Part shown: piece by piece, positions 13,731 through 27,137 of the stretch | Position numbering within the stretch: the first letter of the stretch is position 1 | Layout of the letters: every line of letters starts with the position of its first letter | NCBI RefSeq assembly: GCF_933775445.1 | Contig: NC_065874.1 | Location: 6,405,001 to 6,469,000 of the forward strand | Direction: 5' to 3' | DNA from: Argentina anserina | Lineage: Eukaryota > Streptophyta > Magnoliopsida > Rosales > Rosaceae | Length of the DNA stretch: 64,000 nucleotides | The notes under the pieces: model-generated | The model's input: the letters and a program-made list of their open reading frames with translations, nothing else | Told to the model about the DNA's origin: nothing | Database searches by the model: none | Translations under genes and position numbers: made by a program

Positions 13731-14480
13731 TAGGGGTGAGAGATAACCGCACAATGATGAAAGGCGGCCGGACCGCTCCGGAAAAAATGGTGCGGTCACC
13801 GAACCGAAGCTATATAGTGGTAGACGCCGGAATAACTGCACCGCAACCGCTTTAATTCGGAAAACGGGTTCAACTCTCAACTTGACCGAAGAAACCCGCA
13901 CCGCACTGTATAGATTTTTAAAATTATTTTAATAAGTTATATGCTGCTTGTATTTAATTGGTTGTTGTTTGTATGTTCAATTGAACCTCACCACACCAGA
14001 TTATCTCTCCTTTACTACTCTCAATCCTCTCTCATTCACATCCGTCAACCCACATGCACTTCCCATTCATCCCGCCGCTCCAATCATCAAACCCTTGTTG
14101 AATTCAACCACAACGCCCAAATAAAACCCAGATTTCTATCATTATCTTCATCAATCGTATCCAAAACTCTAATTTTCAACTTGACCTCCAAATCCTACCC
14201 AGAGGCCAGAGCCTCTAAACTAAGTGTTTCCTCCATTCATGGCACAAGCAAGATCTGCATATGTACAAATTGGAACCTTCAATAATGTCATCGTTGCCTG
14301 CACCAGCCTATAAAGCAGTTGTAAACCCAAAACCGATCCGAGCCGACTCAAAAATTCGGCGACCGAAATATTCGGTGGTGTCCATTTGAGAAGCAGGTGT
14401 CTGTGGCTATTTCCCAAACCATAGGATACGGGTCGAAAGCAGGCCCAAACCCGGTCCGACCCGACCCACACCCACCCCTA
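13731..14480. mobile_element. Non-autonomous hAT transposon, 750 bp
   Basis: The element begins TAGGGGTGAG and ends CCCACCCCTA, a short terminal inverted repeat of hAT type. It is flanked by an 8-bp near-duplication: acttgttc at 13723-13730 and tcttgttc at 14482-14489, with one extra g beside the right end. Subterminal GC-rich motifs (gcggtcaccgaaccg on the left, ccggtccgacccgaccc on the right) are typical of plant hAT ends. There is no transposase. The interior has a 114-codon frame (13941-14285) of doubtful meaning and a stretch at 14239-14300 that weakly resembles a ribosomal protein uS11 segment. Confidence 0.8.
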
Positions 14481-14489
14481 GTCTTGTTC

Positions 14490-15428
14490 CATCACTTCCA
14501 TATGTGGAATACTTACCATTTTCTTAGTAAGTCTAACAAGTACTTAAGAGATGATCGATTAACCTGTCAAAAGTGGTCTAAAAAATTATTTGTTTCATTT
14601 TGTTGAACAAAATGTTAGGATTTCTAAGTGCACCGGCCATAGTGGACTTACTTTTGAGCTTCTAATTTGTTTTCAAGACTCCAAAATTGAATTATATGAG
14701 AGACCGTAATATTATGGGGGTATTGAACTATTGACCAAGTTGGAGAAAGAAAAAAAAAAGATAGAACAGCATCCCCACCTCGTCTGAAACTATCTAACAT
14801 CTAGCTAGTTTAATTCCCTCTCAAACACGCACAATTAAAAAGGAATAACACAAACCTAGAAGAGAAAAAAATAAAAGATAAAGATAAAGATAAAGGAGTT
14901 GTCACCAAACACATTGCAAATATAAATGTCGACAGATCGGTATTTCGATCAATCATGGATTCTCATATCCACCGTCTCTCGATAGCTAAGTCAGCTTTCT
15001 CTGTTACATTTTCTTTCTTTTTTTCTTGGGATCTATTATTGCTTTGCTTCCATCATTTCCAATTGGGGCAACCAATCTAACCCGCACCGTTCAACTGTTC
15101 AACTCAAACGCGTGCTTCAGTTTTATTAACCCCCTTGAAAAGAAACTAGGGGTAAAGGGGGATTTTCCAAAATGAAAACATATCAAAGAGAGTGATATAT
15201 AACAACCCAAATATCATGCATTATCATTTCTAAAGTAAAGATGGGGAACATGCATAGTGGCATTGTCCGACTTTGTGTTTGTTTTTTGTTCTCTGAATTA
15301 AGATCACGTACTGTTTGATTCCATTGATCAAATTACGGTTCTACAGGAAAAGTTATACAGAAGTATCCACGGAACTTCGTCGATGTTGATCATTCATTTC
15401 GTTTCACAGAGATGACCGGAGGAGTAGT
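14490..15428. other. Intergenic, nothing recognised
   Basis: No open frame of interest. A short (GATAAA)n run lies near 14875-14896. Confidence 0.5.
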
Positions 15429-15437
15429 GTTGCAAGC

Positions 15438-15898
15438 TAAGTAGCACGGACACGGACACGAGTGTCCGTATTGGACACGATTCGATATGTAGACACGGTA
15501 TTTAAAATTTTAGATGTATATATATGTCAAAATGTGCATTAAAATGATAAAAACATAACTTGTTAGAATGGCTAAGGACTTGATAAGTACCTTGGATAAC
15601 CAAGGTTCAAATCCCACCACAAGCATTCTAATTTTTATCACTAGTTTCTCTCCTTATATATATTAAAGTGTGCATAAATATAATAAAAACTGAATCAGTT
15701 GGAATGATTGAGGAGTTGTTGAGTGCCTTAGATGACCAATGTTCGATTCTCACCATAAGCACTTTCACTTTTATTATGAGTTGATGCGTGTCAGCGTGTC
15801 CAATTTGGATACTCGCGTGTATTGTGCGTATTGGGGCGTGTGCGTGTCCGTGTCGGACACGCGATACGACACTGCAATGATGTGTCCGTGCAACCTAG
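15438..15898. mobile_element. Mutator-type MITE, 461 bp, with 9-bp target duplication
   Basis: Both sides carry the identical 9-mer GTTGCAAGC (15429-15437 and 15899-15907). The ends are inverted copies of a GCACGGACAC-containing sequence (TAAGTAGCACGGACACGG on the left; the right end reads GTGTCCGTGCAACCTAG). A 9-bp duplication with such ends points to the Mutator superfamily. The interior holds two tandem units about 138 bp apart (starting near 15533 and 15671), each with a sequence like a tRNA B box (GGTTCAAATCC and TGTTCGATTCT). No transposase is present. Confidence 0.82.
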
Positions 15899-15907
15899 GT
15901 TGCAAGC

Positions 15908-17783
15908 ATCAATGGCCACTACGAGCCAGCCAGCCATGCCGACCCTTTTCCCATTATAAATCTGCGGAGGGTTATTATATATCTCACATTCGACGATTAA
16001 TATGAATTTATAAATGAGATTAGAAAAATAATATCTGTTATCAAACGTCGAATGTAGAATATATAACATACATTAATATATAATAAATTAACACATATAT
16101 TTTACATTTTAGACTGACTGTCGATTAGAACTAGCTATTTAGTAATAGTTTAATTATCTGAATAGCACTTTTTACAAATGAAGATTTATTGTTTCAATCT
16201 TAACATAGAGCCTTGCGTACGTGTTTTTTTCCCTCTTTTTTATTAATTACTTTTTGTTTGTACTTCCATACTACAGTTAGTACACTGTGAGTCGAGCTTA
16301 CAGACATTCCACTTAAAAGAGGAGATTATTACCTAATGCTATTGGTACGTACTAGACCAAATGGTGCAATACCGACCAGGCTTTTCCCTTCAATTTTAAG
16401 TTCTAACTTCTTGCATGTCTATTTTCTTTTACTACTACCTTATGTTTTCCATATTAATTTATATTGGCCGGTAATTTAATCATTTAAGAACAAGATGAAA
16501 CCTTTTAATCTTAACAAGAAAAACAAGATGAAAACTGATTGCTTTCTCTGAAGTGGGTGGCTAGAGCAGTGATCATAGCTAGTGAGATTATAGTCATTGA
16601 TAAAGCAATCGTGCTTGATGTATAGTAAAGTAAACAATGCGAGCACTTTGATCCTACTTCCGAAAGTCCCAAAAGTCCGTAATTTGAGGAGTTTGTGCTA
16701 AAGTATATTGTGATGAACAGCCTAATTGAAAATGAAATAAACCAAATTAGTGAAAGATAAGGTCGCACATTGAGATCAAGTGATTCGACACCACCATGTC
16801 TTGTTGGATCATGAATGCCGCCGCCTAGATTCTTAATCAATGTATTAACACAGAGCTAAGAGCTTTCCTTAATTAGGTCAAACTATAATAGCTAATCATG
16901 CATGGCCAATGCAACATGCAACTTCCGAATAGCTAATTTTATACTGCCAATGTGAAACAAATAGGTCCAGATCGAGTTCACTGGATCTTACCGTATTGTG
17001 TAAAATTATACGATGATTTTGCGAAAAAATTTATATGCATTGAGATTGTAAATGATCGACCAAGAATTTATTATGTAATCTCAATTCTTAAACATATATA
17101 CATGTATTGTGAACTAAATAACCAATATGTATACCGAACACTTGATGTAATCTAATAACCATCAATTTGTGTTGATGGGAATGCATCTGTGTGCATTGAA
17201 TACCTTTATGATGATTCATCACTATCATATGGTAAATGGATTAGGGTCCGTGAAATAAATTATCAATTCAAAACTATTTGATTACATCCAATAAATGACT
17301 TAATCATCTTGACTCTATATATAATCGACACTCGAATACTGTAGTTTAGTTGAACCATTCTGAATGATCGTGTAACAGCATTGTTTTTTCTTAAATTTAT
17401 TGCATTATTGATTAGGAATATTGGGAAAAAGAATAGTTGAAAGATCATTGTGTCCAACCAATTTGTTTCCCAACTTTAGACGCACCTCAAGATGTTTGTC
17501 ACATAAATAGTTGAAATATTCCACTCATCCTTGTTCCCTTAAAAATATGAAAGCATAAAGATAAAGACATACATTGACAATCCATTTTTCAATCGTTTCA
17601 TGTTATCAATCAATTAAGTATTTAGCCATATTTGAATAGGTTGTTATGTTATTCTTGGCCGCAACTTTGTGACATTGCAGGCTTTCCACTCAATTCTATT
17701 GTTAATTTGGATTTGTCAAATTGGCAAGCTAACCGATTAACAACTGCATTAAGAAAAAGACGAAATCTCTCTGACAACACAAA

Positions 17784-17819
<36 letters not shown>

Positions 17820-19982
17820 GTTATATACAGACCAAATGGGAACCAAAAACCAAACTGATCGAGACATGTCATATGTCAAGTTCTTTGGAATTTCTCTATT
17901 GGAGGCTGCTGGACAAACATAGATTGATAGTGAAAATTTGTGCATATTATAGAGCCCCCCTATAGTGTGGTCACTATTGTCACGTACTCTTTATCGAAAG
18001 AATGATGTCTGCCCCTCAAAATCGCGGGCCAAATCTCTTGCCTTCAACCTTTCAATGATATGATTCTGTAATAAGGTGATTCCCCATCTTTGGGTCTAGT
18101 CAAATTCAAATTGATGTAGCCTTCTGTCTTTTCCAAATGAAGAACCCAAAGCCTAAGGAAAAGAAAATTTTGCTAAACCCTTTTGTTTGTAATTAGTTTT
18201 CCATGTAAAGTATATTTCCTAAGCATAAACCTAGCTAGCTCAATCTAGATGTCTCTTTCTTTGACTAGGAAAGGCTTAGCGTGTAATCACAAGCTAGCAA
18301 ACTTTGTTTGTTTAATTGAGTGTGCTTAATTATGTGTCCCCATTACCTTTACCACTTATTATATATAACTCAACTCCCAACTGCCATCTGCAATAACATC
18401 AAAATAAGCCGAAGATGAATTTGTTCTTCTCACTCACTTGCGTACATTTGTACATATATGCATAGTGTGTGCTTGAGAAAGAGACTAGAGATGTGCTAAA
18501 CCAATCTTTGTTTTTTTAGGACACGTTGAATCGGCAGCATTCTATATTACCTTACGCGCGCATGAGGTTGTACGTGAGATCGGTCAAATTACAAAGTTAT
18601 GTACTGAAATATATATTGCTAGACATGGCACGACTGAACACGAGGGTTTAAGATAAGACGTGGTTGCTATGAATATTCGATGATTAAACGAGACAAGTCA
18701 CCTAAAAAATTATTTCAACCATCAACTATAGGAGTTGATATGTCTACTTCAAAGACTTAAATAATAAGTAGAGCAGCGCCGTGGTATCAGTTGAAGATTA
18801 ACCAAGCAGACAAAGGTGATCGGTCCAATAATTTGGATAAAAAAAATTAAAATGTCAAGTCATAAAATTGGTGATGCACCTTTTATTAATTAAGGAATTG
18901 GTAATGCATACATTTCATGCAATAAGAAAAGTATAACTCACGGTCGAAACAGAAGACGTACGCTGTTGTTAATTTGAATTGGAGGTACAACTATGAATGG
19001 ATTATAGTTGACAGCCACATTTCCCTTTATAACTTAGAGATATTTGAAATTTGACTCTTCAGGAAATCATTATCTATTTTCCAAATACACCAAAGTTCTT
19101 TATATTTGTCACTTGTCATTGCCAGCTTCTAGCATGCATGACCCGTGTGGAATTTTGAGAAAAAAAAACCCATAGAATTCTATATAACATGCTAATACGC
19201 TTCGAGCCAATCACTGTATTAATTTACGTACTATACACTGTTATATATATATTAATTTTTTTGAGAATGTACTATACACTGTCATACTGCACTATATTTC
19301 AATCAGATATTATATAAATGCAAGTGAAAATGCATGCAAGTGCATAATCCCAATCTTAATTGTTTTATCCGGCCGTTGATATGGTCAATAAAAAGAGTAA
19401 TCTGTGTTTTTTAAACACTGATTCAATATTAGATATTAGGGCACAGTCTAGGCTGCTTCAATATTAAATCAGATATCAGATATTAAATTCTCCATGAGTT
19501 GGAATGAATTAGGGCACAAGCTGCTTCAATGTATTTAATGATATCATCTCATTCGATCGAGTGGTACGATTATAGAGAGGTATAAATTGCACAACATAAC
19601 CAATCGAATACAATGGCTTTTGTCGGCTACATGATTCGTATATGGAAAGTTAATTAGCGGTGAATTATAGTTTAGTGAAAGATATGTCATTATGCCACAT
19701 CAATAGATAGCTGTCAGTTCGAGGCTATTTAATATTCAGATCGATCAGTACTCAACGGGAAACCCTAATCAAAGCACCATCAGCCACTTTGTCCTAATCA
19801 AATCTCTTAAATCTCTAATTATTATGTATGACCTGAATAAACTGTCGTACACTGCAAGTCGCTTTAACTAATTAACAGCGAACCAGGTTGTTTACTTATA
19901 TTCCACGTGTCTTTTCGAACTTGATCGAGGATGAATCATAGTTCTTATTGCATTTAGTTGATTTATATATATATATATATGT
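15908..19982. other. Intergenic, no gene recognised
   Basis: AT-rich, no supported gene on either strand. Short frames at 16511-16840 and 16952-17155 have no recognisable domain. Interrupted (AT)n tracts lie at 17782-17819 and 19966-19981. Confidence 0.5.
17782..17819. repeat. (AT)n microsatellite, interrupted once
   Basis: Two (AT)n blocks separated by a single ac step. The frames on both strands here read YIYIYI and are artefacts of the repeat. Confidence 0.93.
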
Positions 19983-20290
19983 AGTGCTTCTCGATTGCGG
20001 AGGTCTGGACAGATTTTCCATCCAGATTTTCGCCGTTTCTCTACAATTTGGATGCTGGCGACGCCGTTTCTTCTAATTGGAGTGACACCACACCTCTTAT
20101 ACGCTATTGCTGCGAAGAAGAAGGCGAAAGAGATCGAGATCTTTTTAACCTTCTTCTTTGTCACAACATCATCTAAGAGGTGTGGTGTCACTCCGGTAAA
20201 AAGAAACGGGGTCGACAGTCTCCGGATCGTAGTGCAACGGCGAAAATCTGGATGGAAAACCTGTCCGAACCTCCGCAACCGAGAAGCACT
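19983..20290. mobile_element. 308-bp foldback MITE, almost fully palindromic
   Basis: The left end agtgcttctcgattgcgg is mirrored by the right end, whose reverse complement reads agtgcttctcggttgcgg. The two arms pair over essentially their whole ~150-bp length with only scattered mismatches, and share among other things gagtgacaccacacctctta. Flanks are (AT)n, so a target duplication cannot be fixed. Both strands are open across the element (19892-20278 minus, 19995-20336 plus) and encode similar peptides; this follows from the palindrome and is not evidence of two genes. Confidence 0.85.
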
Positions 20291-23200
20291 GTATATATGT
20301 ACACAGAATGTTGTACTTCATGTCCCTCTTCCTTGATCTGATACACCCCCAGGAGTAGTTGATTAGTATATTTTCTTCTCAAGCTGGCCAGGATCGAACG
20401 CTTGTGTATTATTTTTAGGACTTGCCCTAAACGAAGAAAACAACTTGATCGCTGAAGATGATTGACTGGATGGGAATCGTTTGGTTGGACATGATGATAA
20501 AGTTTCATGAACTTGTGATATAGTAGAACAACACTAATGGAAATAATTCATGATATCATCATTATTTTGTCAATAAACTAACATCGGTCATATTAGTCTA
20601 AACTATCAACTATGGGTTAGTTGTTGGAATGGGCTCCCCAGTAATTACATGGTTGATTGTGCTCGATCGTGCAGCACTCTTCTATATATCTTTTCTCCGG
20701 GGTTTGTTTATCCCACATGGATTAGCTAGAATTATTCACGCAAGTGCTGAAAATTTACTGATATTCGTTTTTCTGATTAAATAGTATAGTGCCGTGTGAT
20801 GCAATCATGCAACAAGTTCCTACACTGGTGCGACTTCAATTATCATAGCCATCGAATACAAAGTAGTGGCATTTCAGCATTGTGGTTGTTAATCAATTAA
20901 TAAGGTTCTTTGATAATTAAAAATAAACACACTATTCTAAATATTTATCTCTGCAGAATCATATAAATTATATATATAATACGATAGAGTTCCCTTTCAT
21001 AATTAGTTGGGTTTGTTTTAGCAGTAGCACTTGGCATGCACTTAGCTCCAAGTGGATGCAAGAGAATAAGATTCACAGAGAAAACAATCATCGATCATTG
21101 TTTTGTTTAATTAATGGATTGTCTACTTGAAAGCGACAATTCATGACGCAGATTCATTGTGGGATTTTTTCAAAATTTGTTTTTGGACCCATTTATTTGG
21201 GATCTTTTGTCCCTCTGTGACCAGCATGAGACTTTCAAAACCAAAATACAAGTTGATTCTAACATATTTCAATAATAACCTCTGCATGCATGCCATATAA
21301 ATTAATATACTCAACCCATCTTTTTCAAAATTCCAAATTGATGAACAAGCATGCTTCATTTTCTAATGTAAATTGTCATATATTATATATATTGATCCCT
21401 CAACTGGATGGTGACTGTTATTCTGTTACCATATATTCCTATTTTATTTTCTGGGAATACGCATGATTCTTTCTCAGACCTTATCCTATTTAAAAACATG
21501 TTGATGATTATCTATGAAAAACTAGCTCCTAGGAATCATATAGCTCACGAGCAACTAAGCCTTGTGATCCAGAGTAGATTTTTATTGTTTGAATCCGTTG
21601 ATATCGTGAACGGCCTTCTCACGCCATTGAAGCACACATGGTTCTCGATCATACACTAATAATGATGAAGCCTGATATACATATATATATGAAGCCGTAT
21701 ATATATACCCGAGATCGATCGACGACTATACAGATATCAATTAATGGCACCAAGCATATGCATGCATTCACATGATACATATGAAAATGAAAATGAAAAT
21801 CTGAAAATCTGAAAACTAAGTTTTTAAACAAAGGGAAAAATAATAATACTGTTTCTTGATATCAATGAGAACGAAGGTTGACCTGATTAGTAAGACCGAT
21901 CCTTACAGGTCAACCATCTTAAATTTGTTTCCTAGACAACCCTTACAGGTTCTCGATCATGTATTTATTGCAAATTATTTCAAGTCCAAATTGTTTTCTT
22001 ATAATGTGGAATGGTTGCAGCCGTAAACCGTAATTGTTGTGAATAATGATAGAAGAAAAAACTTGGTCTTATATATTCGTCGCTTCTGCCAGAATATGTG
22101 AAATACTACACTCAGTTATAAAACTTTACAAGAAACCACAAATTCTGCCATACGTGTATTGTCTGGTAGAAGATGGCTTACAGAAGTAACAAAAACTGCA
22201 TGAATAAGTCATAATCTGTAGAAGGCAACACCAAGAAGCAAACGAACTACTCAACGTGGATCCCATATATGATGTTGTTATCACTAACTAAAATGATTCG
22301 TGTATATATAAATATTTCTATTGCACTGAGATTGTATATATCTTCTGATTTTTCAGTGAAAATGACAAGAACATTATTTATAATATATATTAATTAATAA
22401 ATATCGGCAACTGGGTTTACCCAGAAAAAGCAACATATATATCCAAACAGTTTGATTGAAGTAATTGGTTAGTTGCTTTCCCTTAAGAAGATAAATAACT
22501 AGGCAACCTAGAAAAAAAAACACACTCTTGAATAATCTAGCACGTACATCTTAACAACCACCAATTTCATGTATCAATGTTCTAAGCATTAAGACATATC
22601 ACATATACAAGTAGCCCCCAGATATCGACATGTAAATGGGTATTTTGACGAGAAAAATCAAAGGGATCTCGACATATAGCTAGATCTTCAGTAGCTGAAT
22701 TCCAAATTACCTTTATTAATTACTCAAATTCTCTTCTTTGGATATGCATAACTCACTTTCTGCTGGTCCATTCTAATGCATGATCATTCAAGCCCTTCAA
22801 GGCAGACCACTGAACATAAAAATGCAATGAATCTCTGTCTTTTATTGTTGCGTGGCAATGACCTTGTTTTCATGTACAAGATGACATTAACAAGCTAGAA
22901 TCAACCCATTACCCCCATCCTGTACGTACGTAGTTGTCGTAACAGCGTTATGAACGTGTATACTGTATGTGTTGTGAAATCTGGACTCGCATCAAAGATA
23001 AGCACAAATGGCTATTCCGCGGTGCACCATTTTTGCCTTATGTGAGTCCAATATCTACAGATTATGTTATATATAATTAATACGTCAGAAATCCTCTGAT
23101 TGTAATTAGATGAAGATTATCATATATAGGATGAGTTCTTACCTCTATGTAATTAGTGTATTATTCTTCAATTCGGGTTTGCTTTCCTGGCCGGGGTGTG

Positions 23201-23625
23201 ATGTAGTAGCGATTAAGAGAAGCTAACCGCCCTATTCGTCATCTTCGACAGATAAAACTAACAGATCAAGGATGGAGATATGAAGTAGTGCGAATAAATT
23301 AAGTACTCAACTGAACTAACCAGACCAAACTTTTGTTGCTTCTCATGCCATTCTTGACCAAGGAATATGTATACAATCGAAAATTTGTTTTCATGTAACA
23401 GAAATCGGAACCATATCTTTATCACACTGTCATACACATGGTCCTCCAAAACTGAGTTCTACTAACTCTCCACAAAAGAACATATCGATCAGTTGGAGGT
23501 AACGTGCTGCCCTGCACCAACGAGTACGTATGCGATAGGTAAACTCAAATTAGTTCTAATTAAAAACTAACAAAGATAAAGCTCTTTTAATTTTCTTTAG
23601 TTTTTTGTAGCCTGGTCAAACAGAA

Positions 23626-23691
23626 CCCCTATCATCATATACTATTGCATTATCTGCTTCTAGTTAGATTCGGCAATAGTATATCATAGGG
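23626..23691. repeat. Short imperfect hairpin
   Basis: cccctatcatcatatactattgc pairs with gcaatagtatatcataggg, with a three-base bulge and a loop of about 24 bases. It resembles a small foldback. The arms do not match any conserved plant microRNA I know. Confidence 0.6.
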
Positions 23692-24854
23692 TTAATATTT
23701 CATAATTTGCTTCCAGTTCGATCAACTTTTTGGCTGTGATTGCAGTACCTTCTGATGCACTGAAGTTGAAGAATAAACCCAGGAGAAGCTTAACATTGTT
23801 CATATGAATACATACTTACGTAAATATATGTGTCTCTATATATAATTAAGCATATTGAACGTATACATTATTGTGATTCTGAAGGAGAATAAGTATCGTG
23901 ATTGATGTTGAGTCGCACTGGAAGAAAGTGGTGGATACTTGCTGAAGTACTTAAATTTCCACAGACCCACAAACAACAACAAGATTATCATGTTCTTGAT
24001 GACACCAGAATCATGAAGAAAGAAGAAAATAAACAGCTATGTGAATTTGACAACAATAATGTCATCATGTTGTTTACAATGTGGACAATAACACAACACG
24101 GCTATTAGGACAACCTATTTGTTCAACCCACGTGTCTGTTCACTTGACCCTACTGATAATCTTTCTGTATTGTCAAACAAGCAATGGAAACGAACCATAA
24201 AAATTAAAACCCTAGCAATCCCCACTCATTTACTCTCATAGTTTTCTGAGTCTATCTGTCTATCTATCTAGAGACCCCATCTGATTATAGTGCTTGATGC
24301 TTCTTGGCAATTGGCCCCATATTTGAAAGATGCAGAAAAATGGAAAGGTACCATAAAGATGTTGTATGATTAGTAGGACTCTCCCCACTTTTATGCAGAT
24401 TTTGTTTTTGGAGAAATTATGCAGATAGACATTAACAAAGTTGATGGTGCTGGTGATGATAGTGGTGGGATTTCGATGGTGATGGAGTGGACAAAGCCTG
24501 GCATAAAAGAAATATGGATCTTGCAGCATATATATATGTAAAAAGATGTGGGGTTCCATTGGCATGATATGTTTATAAAATGTGGGTTGGGAGGCATAAT
24601 CCAGCCATCTATGAATTAACTAGTCTATCACCTTAAAATTTGATGTTGGCTCCTCTCCTTTATAAAAACAACATTGTCTTTGTCCCCACTTATATGACAG
24701 CAAACTCTAGAGAGATGGAGAGGGAGGCTTGGAATGATGGCCTTCCAAATAGCATATATCCTTTGCGGGAATTTTGAGGTCCTTCATTGGTTTGCTTTAG
24801 GAAAATGGATTTGGTAAAGATTAGAGAGGAGAGGGATGGACATGGTGGAGTAGA

Positions 24855-24886
24855 AGTAAAGGTAAAGGTAAAGGTAAAGGTAAAGG
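24855..24886. repeat. (GTAAAG)n minisatellite
   Basis: About five tandem hexamers. Confidence 0.93.
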
Positions 24887-25624
24887 GCATAATATCTTAG
24901 GAAGATTTTAATAATTCCATGTTTGAATCAAAACCCAACAAAGCTGAAGTTTCTGAAAGTAAAACTATTTACTATATATGCATTATGCATGCATTGAAGA
25001 GGAACCTTTACCATCCATTCTTTTTCATTCATTTGGAAAGATGCCTACCATAGTATACATATACAATCATATTCTTAATCATGCCACCGACAAGAAATCC
25101 CAATTTGCTAAACCCTACTAAACATCTTAATTCTTTTGCATTAATTTTTTTTTGATACACTTCTTTTGCATAATTTGATATTGGTGAAATGACAAGTAGC
25201 TAACACTATCACCTACATTTCTCAAATTCTCCCAAATTACTAGCTTAAACTTAGAAGACATAGGGAAAGAAGGTTATAAGTCTTAACAGGCTCCAAAATA
25301 TAATCTAATTATGGGCATAAGACTAAAGTGGCATTACTTGACTTGGAGAAAAGGGAAAGAGACCGATTCTTCAAAGCATGGCTCAAGGAAAGGTATAGAG
25401 AAGAGTGTTGTTCTTTTTTTCTTTTAAGGAAATGATGGTAATGCATAACTTGCAAAGACTCTTCATTTTTTTATAAAGTTGAGTTTACGAATATCTTTTA
25501 AAATTAGGCACAACAGCTATAACATATATATGTACGTGAGAATGCATAAAGTTGTCAACTTGGAATCTTCCCAATTCAAAGGCAAAGAGAATAATTGACA
25601 AAAGAAATGAAATCTTCACACTTA

Positions 25625-25791
25625 ATGGAGAATATGATCGGTTGTGTACGTTGCTTTTGTTAACAAATACTAATACGTTAATAAAATAAATAAACACAAG
25701 GCAACACTCAATGAAGAATATGATCGTTGTGTACGTTGCTTATGTTTACAAATACTAATACGGTAATAAAATAAATGAACACAATGCAACA
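25625..25791. repeat. Two-copy tandem repeat, 86-bp period
   Basis: The unit beginning near gaatatgatcg and ending near gcaac occurs at 25625-25710 and again at 25711-25791 with few differences (shared tgtgtacgttgctt, acaaatactaatacg). Confidence 0.85.
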
Positions 25792-26771
25792 GTGACAGTA
25801 ATTCATGATTTAGGTATAATAGTCGTCTTATTACTATTCATGAATTACACTTTACAGTAATGTTGTGTATTTCTAAGATCGAGTTACTTCGAAGTCGTGA
25901 TCAACAAAGGTGAGAGGTTGTAAAACGTGTATATATATGTACTGTTTGCATTCTAAGTGAACTTCTAACTTGTCTTCCCTTTGAAAGCTAAGAAGCAATT
26001 TCAGTGTTGAAGATAAAGAGTGATGGCATGGAAAGTGACACAAACGTAGACTATATATTGGATTACCACCCATATCAAGCACCAATAGGTATGAATAATA
26101 AATCTTCAAGAGAAAGGAAAATGTGAGTTATATGTTAGGCACAACCACCAGGAACATTAAACATAGGGTGTTGAAAGAGTAATGTCACCCATGCCATCCA
26201 CATTGATTATGGACCATCCCAAGTCCCCCAACATTGCATGTCGTAGCCCCCAAGGCATCAGAATTCTACTGCACTAGAAGAAGTACGTTGGTCTAAACCA
26301 GAGATTGAATCCAGAAGTCCAGAACCAAGAAGCCACTGGTCCAAGTCATATACAAGAATCTTCCAAATCAATTTGATTTTTATGCTTAAGACTTTACCTC
26401 TTATTTAATTTTCTTGGTATGCATGTGACTGAATTTATAGGTAGATGTGGTGCAAGTTTTAAATGGGATCCTAACTTATTTATTTTGATAAGGCAGGTAG
26501 ACTATGCTATCACTATAATAATGTTGGAACCACAGTTGTTCACAAAATTCAATCATCAGAGCACCATGTCAAAGATGGTGAGGTAGTCCTATAAGAGATA
26601 TCAATGGCGCTAGATTGAAAATGATGTGTAACAACCATAGTAAAAGCCCCATATATAGGAGCAGCTCATTGAAGCCACCATTTGAGGAAAATGAAAGCTA
26701 AAAGACAAATATGAAACTGTATGAGTCTATAAGACATAATCGAAAAATAAAATTATATGAGACCAGTGGCT

Positions 26772-26964
26772 TGTTAAAAGATCATCGATTCCTAATGAAA
26801 TGGATGTAGCAGTGGTTTGTCGGAACCCCAGAGTCTTTACTTGATCCAAGATGTGTGATGTATATGCCATTCCGAAGTGATCTATTAATCTACTAATAAG
26901 TCATTTAGTAGCGGTTCACATCGATCACTTTATTGTGAAAAACCAGATTGGTCCGTTCTGCCAT
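26772..26964 (-). pseudogene. rpoC2: Plastid rpoC2 5' fragment in nuclear DNA
   Basis: Reading down from an ATG at 26964-26962, the translation starts M-A-E-R-T-N-L-V-F-H-N-K-V-I-D, the N-terminus of the plastid RNA polymerase beta'' subunit. After an indel and stops the match resumes with [13 protein letters not shown] and S-L-G-I-D-D-L, then ends abruptly at about 26772. It sits in plastid order directly behind the rpoC1 tail, so it is one inserted piece of plastome and not a working gene. Confidence 0.88.
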
Positions 26965-27137
26965 AAGTACCTCCCTATTCTGCTGAGTGGAGTTCGACAA
27001 TGGGTTTGAGTTGGTGATTGGAAAACTTCTTTTTCTCGATCTTGATTCGCATAGAAATTCAGGAACTGTGGTCCTGGCTGAGCTAGAGAAATTAAAAATC
27101 CACGGATGTCATAGAATTACTTAGTTTCGATATGATT

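Larger units (their letters stand above)
20291..26771. other. Intergenic, no gene recognised
   Basis: A long AT-rich gene desert. Frames at 21408-21659, 23902-24108 and 24260-24597 show no family motif or splice context that I trust. Separate small repeats inside it are listed on their own. Confidence 0.5.

Noticed and set aside
15591..15625. Possible tRNA gene because of GGTTCAAATCC
   Set aside because: Only a B-box-like motif is present; no full cloverleaf can be drawn, and the segment sits inside a MITE.
19892..20336. Two long frames of similar sequence on opposite strands
   Set aside because: The similarity is forced by the palindromic foldback element; there is no domain or gene context.
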